From: Halocatena salina | Lineage (GTDB): Archaea > Halobacteriota > Halobacteria > Halobacteriales > Haloarculaceae | DNA: 64,000 nucleotides | NCBI RefSeq assembly: GCF_023115355.1 | Contig: NZ_CP096019.1 | Span: 1,178,001 to 1,242,000 of the forward strand | Reading direction: 5' to 3' | Shown here: piece after piece, positions 25,586-34,922 of the stretch | Position numbering within the stretch: the stretch's first letter is position 1 | How the letters are laid out: the number at the start of each line of letters is the position of its first letter | Made by a program: the position numbers and the translations under genes | Notes under the pieces: generated by a model | Seen by the model: only the letters and a program-made list of their open reading frames with translations | The model's database searches: none | What the model was told of the DNA's origin: nothing

Positions 25586-26290
25586 GTGACCGGCCTTGAG
25601 GAGCTACTCACCCGCGATCGGCGAACTGATTCGACGGCGCTTCGAGACGAGGCAAACGACCACCAGTACGACTATCGACGGTTCTGTACGACGGTGTGGA
25701 AAGTCGGAAACCTGCTCCATCACTTCGGCGTACGGTCGGGGACGCCAGTCGTCATCGCCGGGGACCGACAGCCGGAGCCGGTACTCTCGGTGCTCGCAAC
25801 GGCGATGCTCGGCGGTGTCGTTCGTTTCGGGAGCGAAGCAACCACCGAAGCGAAGGTGATCGTCGCTCCGACCCCCGATTTAGAGCCGAACTGTCCGCCC
25901 GGAACCCACCGGATCGGCTACGGTGAGCGACCGGACGACCCGGGCGACACCTTCTTTGAGCAGGACGTATGGCGCGAGAACCCCACGGAGCCACCGGCTA
26001 CTGTCGACCCAGACGCACCGGTGCTTCAAGCGGGAGAAACGATCTACACCCACAGGGCGCTGCTCAACTCGGCCCAGTCAGTCGTCGATCGGCAGAAACT
26101 CACCGCCGATAGCACGGTCGCCGTTCGCGCGCCGCTCGAACGACCCGAAACGATCGTGGCCGGGATCATCGCACCATTGGTAGCTGGCGCGACCATTCTG
26201 CTTCCCGACGACGGCGTGGACGACTGTCTCATCGTCGTCGAAAACGGATCGGACTCCCAACGCCGCGTGATCGATGCGGTTGAGCTGTGA
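25586..26290 (+). CDS. Short AMP-ligase-like protein
   Basis: A 234-residue protein beginning at GTG, resembling a cut-down acyl-CoA synthetase: RRFCTTVWKVGNLLHHFGVR and SVLATAMLGGVVRFGSEA match the N-terminal part of AMP-binding enzymes, and ETIYTHRALLNSAQSVVD the region after the P-loop, but the SSGTTGxPKG loop itself and the C-terminal domain are missing. It is unlikely to adenylate acids. It converges, 13 bp apart, on a full acyl-CoA synthetase, and may regulate it or be a relic. Confidence 0.6.
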   Translation: MTGLEELLTRDRRTDSTALRDEANDHQYDYRRFCTTVWKVGNLLHHFGVRSGTPVVIAGDRQPEPVLSVLATAMLGGVVRFGSEATTEAKVIVAPTPDLEPNCPPGTHRIGYGERPDDPGDTFFEQDVWRENPTEPPATVDPDAPVLQAGETIYTHRALLNSAQSVVDRQKLTADSTVAVRAPLERPETIVAGIIAPLVAGATILLPDDGVDDCLIVVENGSDSQRRVIDAVEL

Positions 26291-26303
26291 CCGATAGGAC
26301 CGT

Positions 26304-28271
26304 TTAGCGCGCGTCTTCAAGTCGTTCGAGTGCACCGGGGTTCTCGATGCTCGAAAGATCGCCGAGTTCCTCGTCGTTGTACACCGATTCGATCGCGCGA
26401 CGGACGATCTTTCCGGATTGAGTTTTCGGAAACTCGTCGACGAACAACACGTTTCGGGGACGGAACGGCTTTCCGAGCGTTTCGCCAACCTGCTCGCGCA
26501 GTTGTGTCCGGAGATCATCGGACGCCTCGACGCCCGGTGCCGTGATGACATACGCGACGACCGCCGTTCCGGTCGTGGCGTCCTCCGCACCGATGGCTGC
26601 GGCCTGGTTGACGAGATCACTGTCCATGAGCGCGCCCTCGACCTCGGCGGGACCGACCTTCCGTCCGGCAACGTTGAGCGCGTCGTCGGCGCGGCCGTGG
26701 AGGAACCAAAAGCCGTCTTCATCCTGTTGTGCCCAGTCACCGTGGTCCCACATCGGTGGATCCTCGAACGTCGACCAGTACTCCGTGAGATACCGCTCAT
26801 CACCCGACCAGAGCGATTTCGTCATCGAGGGACACGAATCCCGGGCGACGAGAAATCCGCGTTCGTTGTCTTCAGCAACACTCTCGCCCGATGCGTCCAC
26901 GATGTCGACGGCCATGCCGAGTCCGGGTTTGCCGAGGGTACACGGTTTGAGCGCCATCCCGGGAAGGGGCATCAGGAAACAGCCACAGATCTCGGTGCCC
27001 CCGGAGATGTTGATGATGGGAATCTCGCCACCACCTACGTTCTCGAAGAACCAGTGCCATGACTCGGGGTCCCACGGCTCACCGGTCGATCCGAGTAGCC
27101 GAAGCGAAGAGAGATCGTGATCGGAGAGCCACCCGTTGCCCTGTTTGCGAAGCGCCCTGATCGCGGTGGGAGAGATGCCGAACACCGACAGCTCGTGACG
27201 GTCGATCATTTTCCAGAAGCGATCCGGCTGGGGGTAATCCGGCGCACCCTCGTAGATGAACACCGTGCCGCCGAACGTGTGGTTGCCGATGAGCGTCCAT
27301 GGCCCCATCATCCAACCGATGTCTGACACCCAGAAGAACCGATCACCGGGTTTGTGATCGAAACCGAAGTACATCTCCTTTGCACACTGCATCTGGATTC
27401 CAGCGTGGGTGTGAACGATGCCTTTCGGCATTCCGGTAGTGCCCGAAGAGTACAACAACATCGATTCGGCGCTCGCATCGAGTTCGCGGGTTTCGAACGC
27501 AGCCGAGCACGCACCGACGGCCTCGTCCCACCGTTCGTCCCGGGAATCGTTCCACGGAACGTCGGCACCGAGTCGGTCGTAGACGATCGTGTGCTCGACG
27601 TGGCCTGCCACGTCGATCGCCTCGTCGGCGGTGTCTTTCAGAATGACGTCGCTCCCGCGCCGACGGAAGCCGTCCCCAGTGAACAACACCGAACATTCGG
27701 CGTCCCCAATCCGGGTTGCGGTGGCATCGACGCCAAAGCCCGAAAAGATCGGCACAGCGATCGCACCCACCTTGAAACACCCATACAAGATCGACACGAC
27801 CTCGGGGACCATCGGCATGTACAGTCCCACCGTATCGCCGGTCTCGATCCCTCGCTCCACCAACGCGTTGGCTACCTTGTTCGACTCCCGATGCAGTTCG
27901 TGGTAGGTGACCTCTCGAACGGTACCGTCCTCGCCCTCCCAGATCGTCGCCACCGAGTTTCGGGTGGGACTGTCCGGCCGAGCGTGCCGATCCACCGTGT
28001 TGTGGGCGATGTTGATCGTCCCACCGGGATACCAATCAGTGAACTGAGGACCCTCCGTATCGTCTCGAACGCGGTCGTACGGCTCGTAGAATTCGATGCC
28101 CAAGTACTCCACCAGCTCGTCCCAGAACCACTCTACGTCCTGACTGCGTTCGATCAACGCATCGTGGTCCGTGATGTCGTACTCGTCCATGAACTCGAAG
28201 ACGTTCGTCGATTCGACGGTCGTCCGGTCTGGATCGTAGACGATCTCGTCCATCATCGAGGTGTCGCTCAT
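26304..28271 (-). CDS. Acetyl/propionyl-CoA synthetase, AMP-forming
   Basis: A 655-residue ANL-family ligase. P-loop LLYSSGTTGMPKGIVHTHAG, ATP site ISGGTEICGCF, WDHGDWAQQDEDGF, and the C-terminal catalytic lysine in FPKTQSGKIVRRAI. Length and the N-terminal PGGTINIAHN block match acetyl-CoA synthetases in a broad sense. It activates acetate, propionate or another short acid to acyl-CoA using ATP. With methylmalonyl-CoA mutase and epimerase 1-3 kb away, propionate is a plausible substrate; this is inference. Confidence 0.85.
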   Translation of the reverse strand: MSDTSMMDEIVYDPDRTTVESTNVFEFMDEYDITDHDALIERSQDVEWFWDELVEYLGIEFYEPYDRVRDDTEGPQFTDWYPGGTINIAHNTVDRHARPDSPTRNSVATIWEGEDGTVREVTYHELHRESNKVANALVERGIETGDTVGLYMPMVPEVVSILYGCFKVGAIAVPIFSGFGVDATATRIGDAECSVLFTGDGFRRRGSDVILKDTADEAIDVAGHVEHTIVYDRLGADVPWNDSRDERWDEAVGACSAAFETRELDASAESMLLYSSGTTGMPKGIVHTHAGIQMQCAKEMYFGFDHKPGDRFFWVSDIGWMMGPWTLIGNHTFGGTVFIYEGAPDYPQPDRFWKMIDRHELSVFGISPTAIRALRKQGNGWLSDHDLSSLRLLGSTGEPWDPESWHWFFENVGGGEIPIINISGGTEICGCFLMPLPGMALKPCTLGKPGLGMAVDIVDASGESVAEDNERGFLVARDSCPSMTKSLWSGDERYLTEYWSTFEDPPMWDHGDWAQQDEDGFWFLHGRADDALNVAGRKVGPAEVEGALMDSDLVNQAAAIGAEDATTGTAVVAYVITAPGVEASDDLRTQLREQVGETLGKPFRPRNVLFVDEFPKTQSGKIVRRAIESVYNDEELGDLSSIENPGALERLEDAR

Positions 28272-28421
28272 ACTGGCGAATGTTACCCAAACAGCAAGTA
28301 ATTTCGGATGGGCACGACGGGGTAGGTGTTATCACCACCCGGTCAGACGAGTGAACGGCACGATCGTTGCAACGGAAAGCGGCGATAAACGCTTTTGTCG
28401 GCTGCTAGCTAATCATCGAGT

Positions 28422-29033
28422 ATGTACGTCCGGGACGCCAAAAACCGAGAAGAAGTTTGGTTGCTCGACCACATCGAGGAGATGGGGCTCGATGAAACCA
28501 CGTTCCGGTCACGCGATTACGTCATTGCCATCGACGAGAAGACGAGCAAAAAAGCAGGATTCGGCCGGATCAGACTGCATAAAACGGGCAAAGAGACCGA
28601 ACGAAGTCCGAGCGGACAGGGCACGGGCGGGGAAATCTGTGAACTCACGAGTATCGGTGTACTCGACGACTGGCGTCGACAAGGCGTCGGTGCACACGTC
28701 GTCGAGCGCCTCGTCGAGACCGCAATGGACCAAGGATTCGAGACGGTGTACTCCCTCACCGACGAGCCGGAGTATCTCGGCCAGTTTGGGTTCGAGGTGA
28801 TCGAACCCGATGAGCTTCCCGAGGTTCTGCAAAACCGGCTGTCGGAAAAACGCGAGTCGCTCGCACCAAAAGCGGTTCCGATGGCGATCAACAGCGGCGC
28901 GTTCGAGATGCCGGCTCGGCTCCGAGAGCGGTTCAAACACGCCGCCGAACAGGTCTCGGAGGATGAACCGAAAGAAACACCGGAAGATTTCGGTATCGAT
29001 TCCGAATCAGCAACGTACAAATATGACATATAA
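28422..29033 (+). CDS. GNAT-family N-acetyltransferase
   Basis: A 203-residue protein with the GNAT acetyl-CoA loop DWRRQGVGAHVVERLVE and a following strand FETVYSLTDEPEYLGQFGFE. The C-terminal ~50 residues are an acidic tail. Protein or small-molecule substrate unknown. A TATA-like GATAAACGC lies about 30 bp before the ATG. It lies between the acyl-CoA synthetase and the mutase; a role in controlling the synthetase by lysine acetylation is possible but not shown. Confidence 0.8.
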   Translation: MYVRDAKNREEVWLLDHIEEMGLDETTFRSRDYVIAIDEKTSKKAGFGRIRLHKTGKETERSPSGQGTGGEICELTSIGVLDDWRRQGVGAHVVERLVETAMDQGFETVYSLTDEPEYLGQFGFEVIEPDELPEVLQNRLSEKRESLAPKAVPMAINSGAFEMPARLRERFKHAAEQVSEDEPKETPEDFGIDSESATYKYDI

Positions 29034-29151
29034 TGATTGTGTGTCGTGGACTTGTCGCAGACAGAGCTGGCTCTTCCCAATAATATAAATACGATAACTT
29101 TTCAGCGACGACCCACCAAGGGTTAAGCCTGCCCGTCGCCACGGTCCACGC

Positions 29152-30834
29152 ATGTTCGACGAGGAAGAGCTCCGTTCGATTCGAGATGGTCGAGACAAGT
29201 GGGAGGAAAACTCCTATCAACCTACGCTCGATCGGTTCGGTGAGCGAAAGGAGCAGTTTACGACCGACACGGGCGGCCACGAGGTTGATCCCCTGTACAC
29301 ACCGAACGATGTCGCTGATCTCGACTACGAGGATGACCTCGGATTTCCGGGAGCAGAGCCGTATACGCGCGGTGTTTATCCGACGATGTACCGGGGCCGG
29401 TTGTGGACGATGCGCCAGTACGCCGGGTTCTCGACGGCCGAAAAGACGAACGAACGGTATCACTATCTGCTAGACGAAGGCCAAACGGGGCTATCGATGG
29501 CGTTCGATCTGCCCACGCAGATGGGATACGACTCCGATGCGGAGATGGCAGCGGGGGAAGTCGGTAAATCCGGGGTCGCTATCGACTCGTTACACGATAT
29601 GGAGACGGTGTTCGACGGAATCCCCTTGGACGAAGTGTCGACCAGTATGACGATCAACGCACCAGCCTCGGTGTTGCTGGCGATGTACATCGCCGTCGGT
29701 GATCGGCAGGGTGTCGATCGCTCACAGCTTCGGGGGACGATCCAAAACGACGTTCTCAAGGAGTATATCGCCCGAAACACCTATATCTACCCTCCCGAGC
29801 CGTCGATGCGGATCATCACCGACATCTTCGAGTTCTGTGCAACGGAGGTACCCAAGTTCAACACGATCTCGATCTCGGGATATCACATTCGAGAAGCGGG
29901 TTCGACCGCTGCACAGGAGATCGCCTTCACGCTCGCAGACGGGATGGAGTACGTCGAAACGGCACTCGACGCAGGGCTGAACGTCGATGAGTTCGCCCCG
30001 CAGCTATCGTTTTTCTTTGCAGCGTACAACAACATCTTAGAGGAGGTTGCGAAGTTCCGCGCCGCTCGACGGTTGTGGTACTCGCTGATGGAAGATCGAT
30101 ACGGCGCGGAAAACCCGAAATCGAAGCAGTTGAAGTTCCACACCCAAACAGCGGGATCGGCGCTCACCGCACAACAGATCGAGAACAACGTCGTCCGTGT
30201 CGCGTATCAGGCGTTAGCAGCCGTTCTCGGGGGAACACAGAGTCTTCATACCAACGGGAAAGACGAGGCGCTGTCACTTCCGACAGAGGAAAGCGTCCGA
30301 ACCGCGCTGCGCACACAGCAGATCCTCGCCCACGAATCGGGAGCGGCCGACACGATCGATCCACTCGGCGGGAGCTACTACGTGGAACATCTCACCGACG
30401 AGTTAGAACAACAAGCCCGAGAGATCATCGAGGAGATCGACGAGCGCGACGGAATGCGCAACGCAATCGAAGAACAGTGGGTACAACGCCAGATCCAAGA
30501 TGCTGCATTCGAACGCCAACGCGAGATCGAGGCGGGTGAACGGATCATCGTGGGAGTCAACGAGTTTACGGTCGACGAAGAACCGACCGAAGACATCGAA
30601 GAGGTAAATCCCGAGGACGAACGACGCCAGATTGAACGCTTGGAAGGCGTTCGAAAGCGCCGTGACGACAGTGAGGTCGAAGACGCCCTCGGAGCGCTTC
30701 GAACAGCTGCTCGTGGCGAGGACAACCTGATGCCGTACCTCATCGATGCCGTCAAGGCGTACGCGACGACCGGCGAGATCTGTAACGCGATGCGAGACGT
30801 GTTCGGAGAGTACCAACCCGGTACCGCACTGTGA
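29152..30834 (+). CDS. mcmA1: Methylmalonyl-CoA mutase, catalytic (large) subunit
   Basis: A 560-residue mutase domain: [20 protein letters not shown], the substrate block [31 protein letters not shown], and [15 protein letters not shown]. It interconverts (R)-methylmalonyl-CoA and succinyl-CoA with the help of a B12-binding subunit, which archaea encode separately and which is not in this window. It lies 81 bp before the epimerase, which has its own possible TATA box. The pair completes propionyl-CoA breakdown with the carboxyltransferase at 43106. Confidence 0.93.
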   Translation: MFDEEELRSIRDGRDKWEENSYQPTLDRFGERKEQFTTDTGGHEVDPLYTPNDVADLDYEDDLGFPGAEPYTRGVYPTMYRGRLWTMRQYAGFSTAEKTNERYHYLLDEGQTGLSMAFDLPTQMGYDSDAEMAAGEVGKSGVAIDSLHDMETVFDGIPLDEVSTSMTINAPASVLLAMYIAVGDRQGVDRSQLRGTIQNDVLKEYIARNTYIYPPEPSMRIITDIFEFCATEVPKFNTISISGYHIREAGSTAAQEIAFTLADGMEYVETALDAGLNVDEFAPQLSFFFAAYNNILEEVAKFRAARRLWYSLMEDRYGAENPKSKQLKFHTQTAGSALTAQQIENNVVRVAYQALAAVLGGTQSLHTNGKDEALSLPTEESVRTALRTQQILAHESGAADTIDPLGGSYYVEHLTDELEQQAREIIEEIDERDGMRNAIEEQWVQRQIQDAAFERQREIEAGERIIVGVNEFTVDEEPTEDIEEVNPEDERRQIERLEGVRKRRDDSEVEDALGALRTAARGEDNLMPYLIDAVKAYATTGEICNAMRDVFGEYQPGTAL

Positions 30835-30915
30835 ACGATACATCACAGGGAGAACTACCGTCCCTCCCTGCCTGTTCCCGGGTGCTTTATTCGTGGGGGC
30901 AGTTACCAATCACAT

Positions 30916-31299
30916 ATGGATTTCGACCACGCCGGAATCGCTACCGACAACGCGGAGGCACTTGCCGAACAGTACTGTGAACTGTTCGAGACGAGCGTCG
31001 TCCACGAGGAAAAACTCGATGATCTTCGTGTCCGCTTTCTCGACATCGACGGCGGCTACTTCGAACTGCTCGAACCGACCGAACAGGGAACGGTTCAACG
31101 ATATCTCGATCACAACGGACCCGGTATCCACCATCTTGCGCTCACGACAGCAGACATCAAAAGCGCACTCGAACGCGCACGCGATATGGGAATCGACCTT
31201 ATCGATACGACGCCCCGGCCTGGCGCATGGGGACACGAGGTCGCGTTTCTGCATCCGAAATCGACGGGCGGTGTCCTCATCGAATTCGTCCAACACTAA
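30916..31299 (+). CDS. mce: Methylmalonyl-CoA epimerase
   Basis: A 127-residue vicinal-oxygen-chelate protein: MDFDHAGIATDNAEALAE with a metal His, YFELLEPTEQGTVQRYL, GPGIHHLALTTADI and the end STGGVLIEFVQH with the last Glu ligand. It converts (S)- to (R)-methylmalonyl-CoA. It follows mcmA1 as expected. Confidence 0.93.
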   Translation: MDFDHAGIATDNAEALAEQYCELFETSVVHEEKLDDLRVRFLDIDGGYFELLEPTEQGTVQRYLDHNGPGIHHLALTTADIKSALERARDMGIDLIDTTPRPGAWGHEVAFLHPKSTGGVLIEFVQH

Positions 31300-31400
31300 T
31301 GCCGATCGTGATGCGAATTCACACTGCTAACGTCAGCAACGAACGCAATAAATAATAAGTGATAGAAACGCTTACGGATGTGGCTGCGATGGAGTAACTA

Positions 31401-31862
31401 ATGACCGTATCGATAGATCATTCAATTATGAAGATAGAAGATGATAAAACATCTAAACGGGGGGAACTCAATGAGGCATTTATTCGACGACAGAAAGAGC
31501 ATTTAGCGAACATCGAGAAGCGGGATGATTACGTCATTTACGATCGTCCTGCTAAGCTCAGAATTCAGGCCGTTAAAGGGAGGGATATCTCCGAATGGGA
31601 CATCGACTTCGAGACGGTCATAGAGGGGGGAGGGTCGACCACGTTCACGGTCGCTGGCCATGAATATCGAATCAAACTGTACGGCATCGAGAAACGGGAG
31701 GCTCACATTCACCAGTTACAAAGCGGATTGCACGTTTGTGTTTCAGTCGACCGGTTCGAAGACGGCAGGTGGGTCGAGTACATCGACAAGGGCGGAAGCC
31801 ACCACCACGATCTGCGATGGGACATATCATATGATATCGAATTTCTCGAATTTATGGAATAA
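31401..31862 (+). CDS. Hypothetical protein in AT-richer island
   Basis: A 153-residue protein with a charged N-terminal helix (LNEAFIRRQKEHLANIEKR) followed by beta strands (VIEGGGSTTFTVAGHEYRIKL, HVCVSVDRFEDGRWVEYI) and a GGSHHHDLRWD motif. No membrane span, no known family. GGAGTAACTA just before the ATG may serve as a ribosome binding site. Its codon use is more AT-rich than its neighbours' and the surrounding DNA is AT-rich, suggesting horizontal gain. Confidence 0.5.
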   Translation: MTVSIDHSIMKIEDDKTSKRGELNEAFIRRQKEHLANIEKRDDYVIYDRPAKLRIQAVKGRDISEWDIDFETVIEGGGSTTFTVAGHEYRIKLYGIEKREAHIHQLQSGLHVCVSVDRFEDGRWVEYIDKGGSHHHDLRWDISYDIEFLEFME

Positions 31863-32699
31863 ACCGTTTTTGAGTCGTTTTCCGTAGTATCCGTCCATCG
31901 TGATCTGACACACCGTCGTTCGATTTCGTCTCGCCACAGGTGCAGAAAGTTTACCACGATCATATTCATAAACGGATACCAACTGGTATGGAGTTCACTG
32001 CGATCGATAGGTTAAAGCTGTATGAGTTCGTAACACATTCGCGCGCAGATACTATGGAGGGTGAATATGCTGATTCGGTGTAACGAATGTGGCAGTAAAA
32101 ATACCGTGATTACCGAGGACAGGGAATTCATCCGTTGTCTTGAATGTGGTAACACTGAAGGATAGTCTGAACGAGAGACGGTAGAACCTCCCGCTGTCCG
32201 CCAGTTTTTCCGCAATTGGATCCCTGATAATATCCACCGCACGATTATATAAACTATACTTGTTATTCATTCTGGTTATACGAACGGATGTAAATGAATT
32301 CCCCATCCGCTACTGTTTTTATGAATAATATACATCATATTTCCAATCATGTATGATACGTATCTTTTTATCGACGGTGTATCGGTGATCGAACCGGGTC
32401 GTAAAGTGAGTGCCCACATCTCCAAGCACGACTGCGTTTTCGATCACCGTCGGTGGTGAGAGAACAGCACCTCGATTCATACTCGGTGGATCTCTGCTAA
32501 CGGAGCAAACGGACTCGTCCGCCTCAGTAGCTTCCTGCTTTTGAAACTTCGATGCCCGTCCCGGGTATCCGTGAAACACACCACCTCTAATCAATATATT
32601 GTTATGTACAATATTATTATAACATCAATAGGATCATTTCATTCATTATGGAAATAGGTACATAGAAAACATCATTTCGGATGCGCTCGGATGCAGGGT
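31863..32699. other. AT-rich, gene-poor stretch
   Basis: About 830 bp, clearly AT-richer than the rest, with runs such as 32596-32650 made mostly of A and T. Only one frame here is convincing, the 32-codon zinc ribbon at 32067. A 91-codon minus-strand frame (32319-32594) and others lack haloarchaeal codon use and acidic composition. It looks like an accessory or insertion region. Confidence 0.5.
32067..32165 (+). CDS. 32-residue zinc-ribbon protein
   Basis: A tiny frame with two CxxC knuckles, RCNECG (4-9) and RCLECG (23-28), 15 residues apart, the minimal form of a zinc ribbon. A strong ribosome binding site, GGAGGGTGA, lies 3-11 bases before the ATG, unusual here and good evidence of translation. 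Zinc micro-proteins of this kind are known from haloarchaea. Nothing indicates the partner. A GTG two codons earlier is an alternative start. Confidence 0.55.
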   Translation: MLIRCNECGSKNTVITEDREFIRCLECGNTEG

Positions 32700-33188
32700 A
32701 TGTTCCGACGTGGTACGTTCGTTCGTGAACAGTGTACACCAGTTTCGGATGATCAGCTACAGCCAAATGGAATCGATCTCACAGTGAGCGATGTGTTCGA
32801 ACAGATGGACGCAGGACATGTAGGTCGTGATGGCAAGGAGATCGGCGATCGTCGGAGCCGCACTCCGCAATCTCTGACAGAAAATGAAGCACCAACGTAC
32901 TATCTCGAACCGGGGGGATACATCGTCCGATACGGTGAAACGGTGACCATTCCGGACGGTCACGTTGGGTTCGTGTATCCTCGCTCGACGCTCATGCGCA
33001 ACTCCTGTATGCTCAATACAGCCGTTTGGGACGCCGGATACGAGGGCAAGGGAGAAGGACTGTTACAGGTTCACCATGACATCGAACTCGAACAGGGCGC
33101 ACGAATCGCACAACTCGTACTCGCACGGGCAAACCACGAGGAGACGTACGATGGAACGTACCAAGGTGAAAACGTCGATACGAAGTAG
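32700..33188 (+). CDS. dut: dUTP diphosphatase / dCTP deaminase-like (Dut, haloarchaeal type)
   Basis: A 162-residue protein of the dUTPase fold. LQPNGIDLTVSDVFEQ is the first family motif, VTIPDGHVGFVYPRSTLMRNS carries the PRST-type serine, NTAVWDAGYEGKGEGLLQV has the Asp of the nucleoside site, and GARIAQLVLARA is the fourth block. It keeps dUTP low. A start three codons earlier (32691) is open; MFRRGTFVREQ fits the family start better. It complements dcd at 12557. Confidence 0.82.
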   Translation: MFRRGTFVREQCTPVSDDQLQPNGIDLTVSDVFEQMDAGHVGRDGKEIGDRRSRTPQSLTENEAPTYYLEPGGYIVRYGETVTIPDGHVGFVYPRSTLMRNSCMLNTAVWDAGYEGKGEGLLQVHHDIELEQGARIAQLVLARANHEETYDGTYQGENVDTK

Positions 33189-33270
33189 AATGGTCGACAC
33201 AGCCGTCAGTGTACTGATCAGCTACTGAGATAGTACGGATAGATTCAGACGGTGTTATAGAACAGCAACG

Positions 33271-34818
33271 ATGGTCTCACAACACTCGAAACGGGTAGCA
33301 CTCACAGTCGTGTTCGTGATCGCTGTACTCGTTCCGGTGTTGGGTACATCCGTTGCTCATCCAGTGGACAGAAACACGACACCCAAAGACGATACATCGG
33401 TTCGCGAGAATCACCGTTCCGATGACTGTCGGTTATCGGTCCGATCGGCAGTGGTAGCGGACGGGAAAGCAGACATCGACACGACATCGGTTGCCACACC
33501 GTCCAACGCCAGCGAACGGGATGAACGCAGTTTCTCCGTAGACAGTGGTGATGAAACGATCAAGGAGACGCTCCAATTTTTACTCCCATGTCAGAATGTG
33601 ACGGGACGCGAAACTGACGACGGAACTCTTCTGCGGCTAGAGCAGATCACCACTGCAACGCTCGGAACGCTAAACCGAACTGGGAGTGGGGTCACTACTG
33701 TCGTTGATACAGGAGAACACAGCGTCGTGGAGATCGTCAACGGGACGGTCGCCGTGGTGCGTTCGACGATCGGGACGGAGCAGCCCCCGACGCCGACGGA
33801 ATCAGACGAGAAAGCGCCCGGTGAACCCGAGGTGGAACGAACGGAACCGCCACCGATCGAACGAACGACCAGCACCGACACCCGACAGCGATCCGTGTCG
33901 CCCACTCCGGTCGAAGAAGTAACTCCCACCGCACCGCCGACAACGTCGTCCCCAACAGCGACGACGACACCAGAACCGACGACACGTTCAACAACCACTG
34001 AAACGACGACACCAGAACCGACGACCGCAGATCGATCGCCCGATCGAGAAACGTTGACGGCCGTTTCCCTATCGGTTCCCGTCCGATCATCCTCGAACGA
34101 CAGCGATGATGGCTCGAACCCACCCAGTGGAAAGGGACTGCCGTTCGAACCGGAACGGGAAACGGGGGCTGCTGTCGGTTTGGGGGCAACTGTGGTTCGG
34201 ATGCTTTTCACACACGGTAGCACCGCGTCCGAAACGATATCGAGACCACACGACGTGGGATCCATTCATATCCGGCACACGACCGTCATCGACTCGCTAT
34301 CACGGGTAATGGTGCTGTTACGGTACAGCCGGTACGACGATTCGGATCCACTCGAACACGACGGACGCGCGATCGTGTTCGAAGCCATCGAGGAGACGCC
34401 GGGGATCTATCTTTCGGCGATAAGCGATCACACGGAGTACTCGCTCTCGACGCTGCGTCACCATCTCCGAGTCCTAGAACGAGAGGGACTCATTATGAGT
34501 GTCAAAGTACACGGAAAGCGACGGTTCTATCCCGTCGATACCGAATGGATCGAACTCACGGCTGCGTTGGGGGAAGAGGCGACTGCGAACGTCATCGAAG
34601 CGCTCTGTCACCTCGGTCCCGCGACAGTGTCGGAGCTGGCCGACGAGTTGGATCGGGATCCAAGTACCGTAACACACCACCTACAACGGCTCGATGACGA
34701 TGAGATCGTTCGCCGGCAGCGGTCGGGGCGTGTCGTAATGAATCGCCTCTCGGACGACGTCGTGACGTATCTCACGGAACGACCGGAGCGGCTCCCGATC
34801 GCATCGAGTGCTGATTGA
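33271..34818 (+). CDS. Membrane-tethered protein with two C-terminal winged-helix domains
   Basis: A 515-residue protein. Hydrophobic segment at about 9-28 (signal or anchor), an extracellular-looking region with a long Thr/Pro/Glu-rich stalk (about 170-265), a weak second hydrophobic stretch near 300 (TGAAVGLGATVVRMLF), then from about 365 two winged-helix units: TEYSLSTLRHHLRVLEREGL and GPATVSELADELDRDPSTVTHHLQRL. Two membrane passes would put the DNA-binding part inside and the stalk outside, a one-component surface sensor. Haloarchaea have related membrane HTH proteins, but the ligand is unknown. Confidence 0.7.
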   Translation: MVSQHSKRVALTVVFVIAVLVPVLGTSVAHPVDRNTTPKDDTSVRENHRSDDCRLSVRSAVVADGKADIDTTSVATPSNASERDERSFSVDSGDETIKETLQFLLPCQNVTGRETDDGTLLRLEQITTATLGTLNRTGSGVTTVVDTGEHSVVEIVNGTVAVVRSTIGTEQPPTPTESDEKAPGEPEVERTEPPPIERTTSTDTRQRSVSPTPVEEVTPTAPPTTSSPTATTTPEPTTRSTTTETTTPEPTTADRSPDRETLTAVSLSVPVRSSSNDSDDGSNPPSGKGLPFEPERETGAAVGLGATVVRMLFTHGSTASETISRPHDVGSIHIRHTTVIDSLSRVMVLLRYSRYDDSDPLEHDGRAIVFEAIEETPGIYLSAISDHTEYSLSTLRHHLRVLEREGLIMSVKVHGKRRFYPVDTEWIELTAALGEEATANVIEALCHLGPATVSELADELDRDPSTVTHHLQRLDDDEIVRRQRSGRVVMNRLSDDVVTYLTERPERLPIASSAD

Positions 34819-34922
34819 TGCGAGCGCCGGTTCGGCAGTCAGTGGTTGCGTGAGCGGTGAACCGTCTCGGGGGCAACGGAAATCGCGGAGCGATGTGTGA
34901 GACTCCGAGGTACTCGCCGTGA

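Noticed and set aside
32319-32594. 91-codon minus-strand frame in the AT-rich island
   Set aside because: No acidic bias, no ribosome binding site or TATA box at the right distance, and no recognisable domain.
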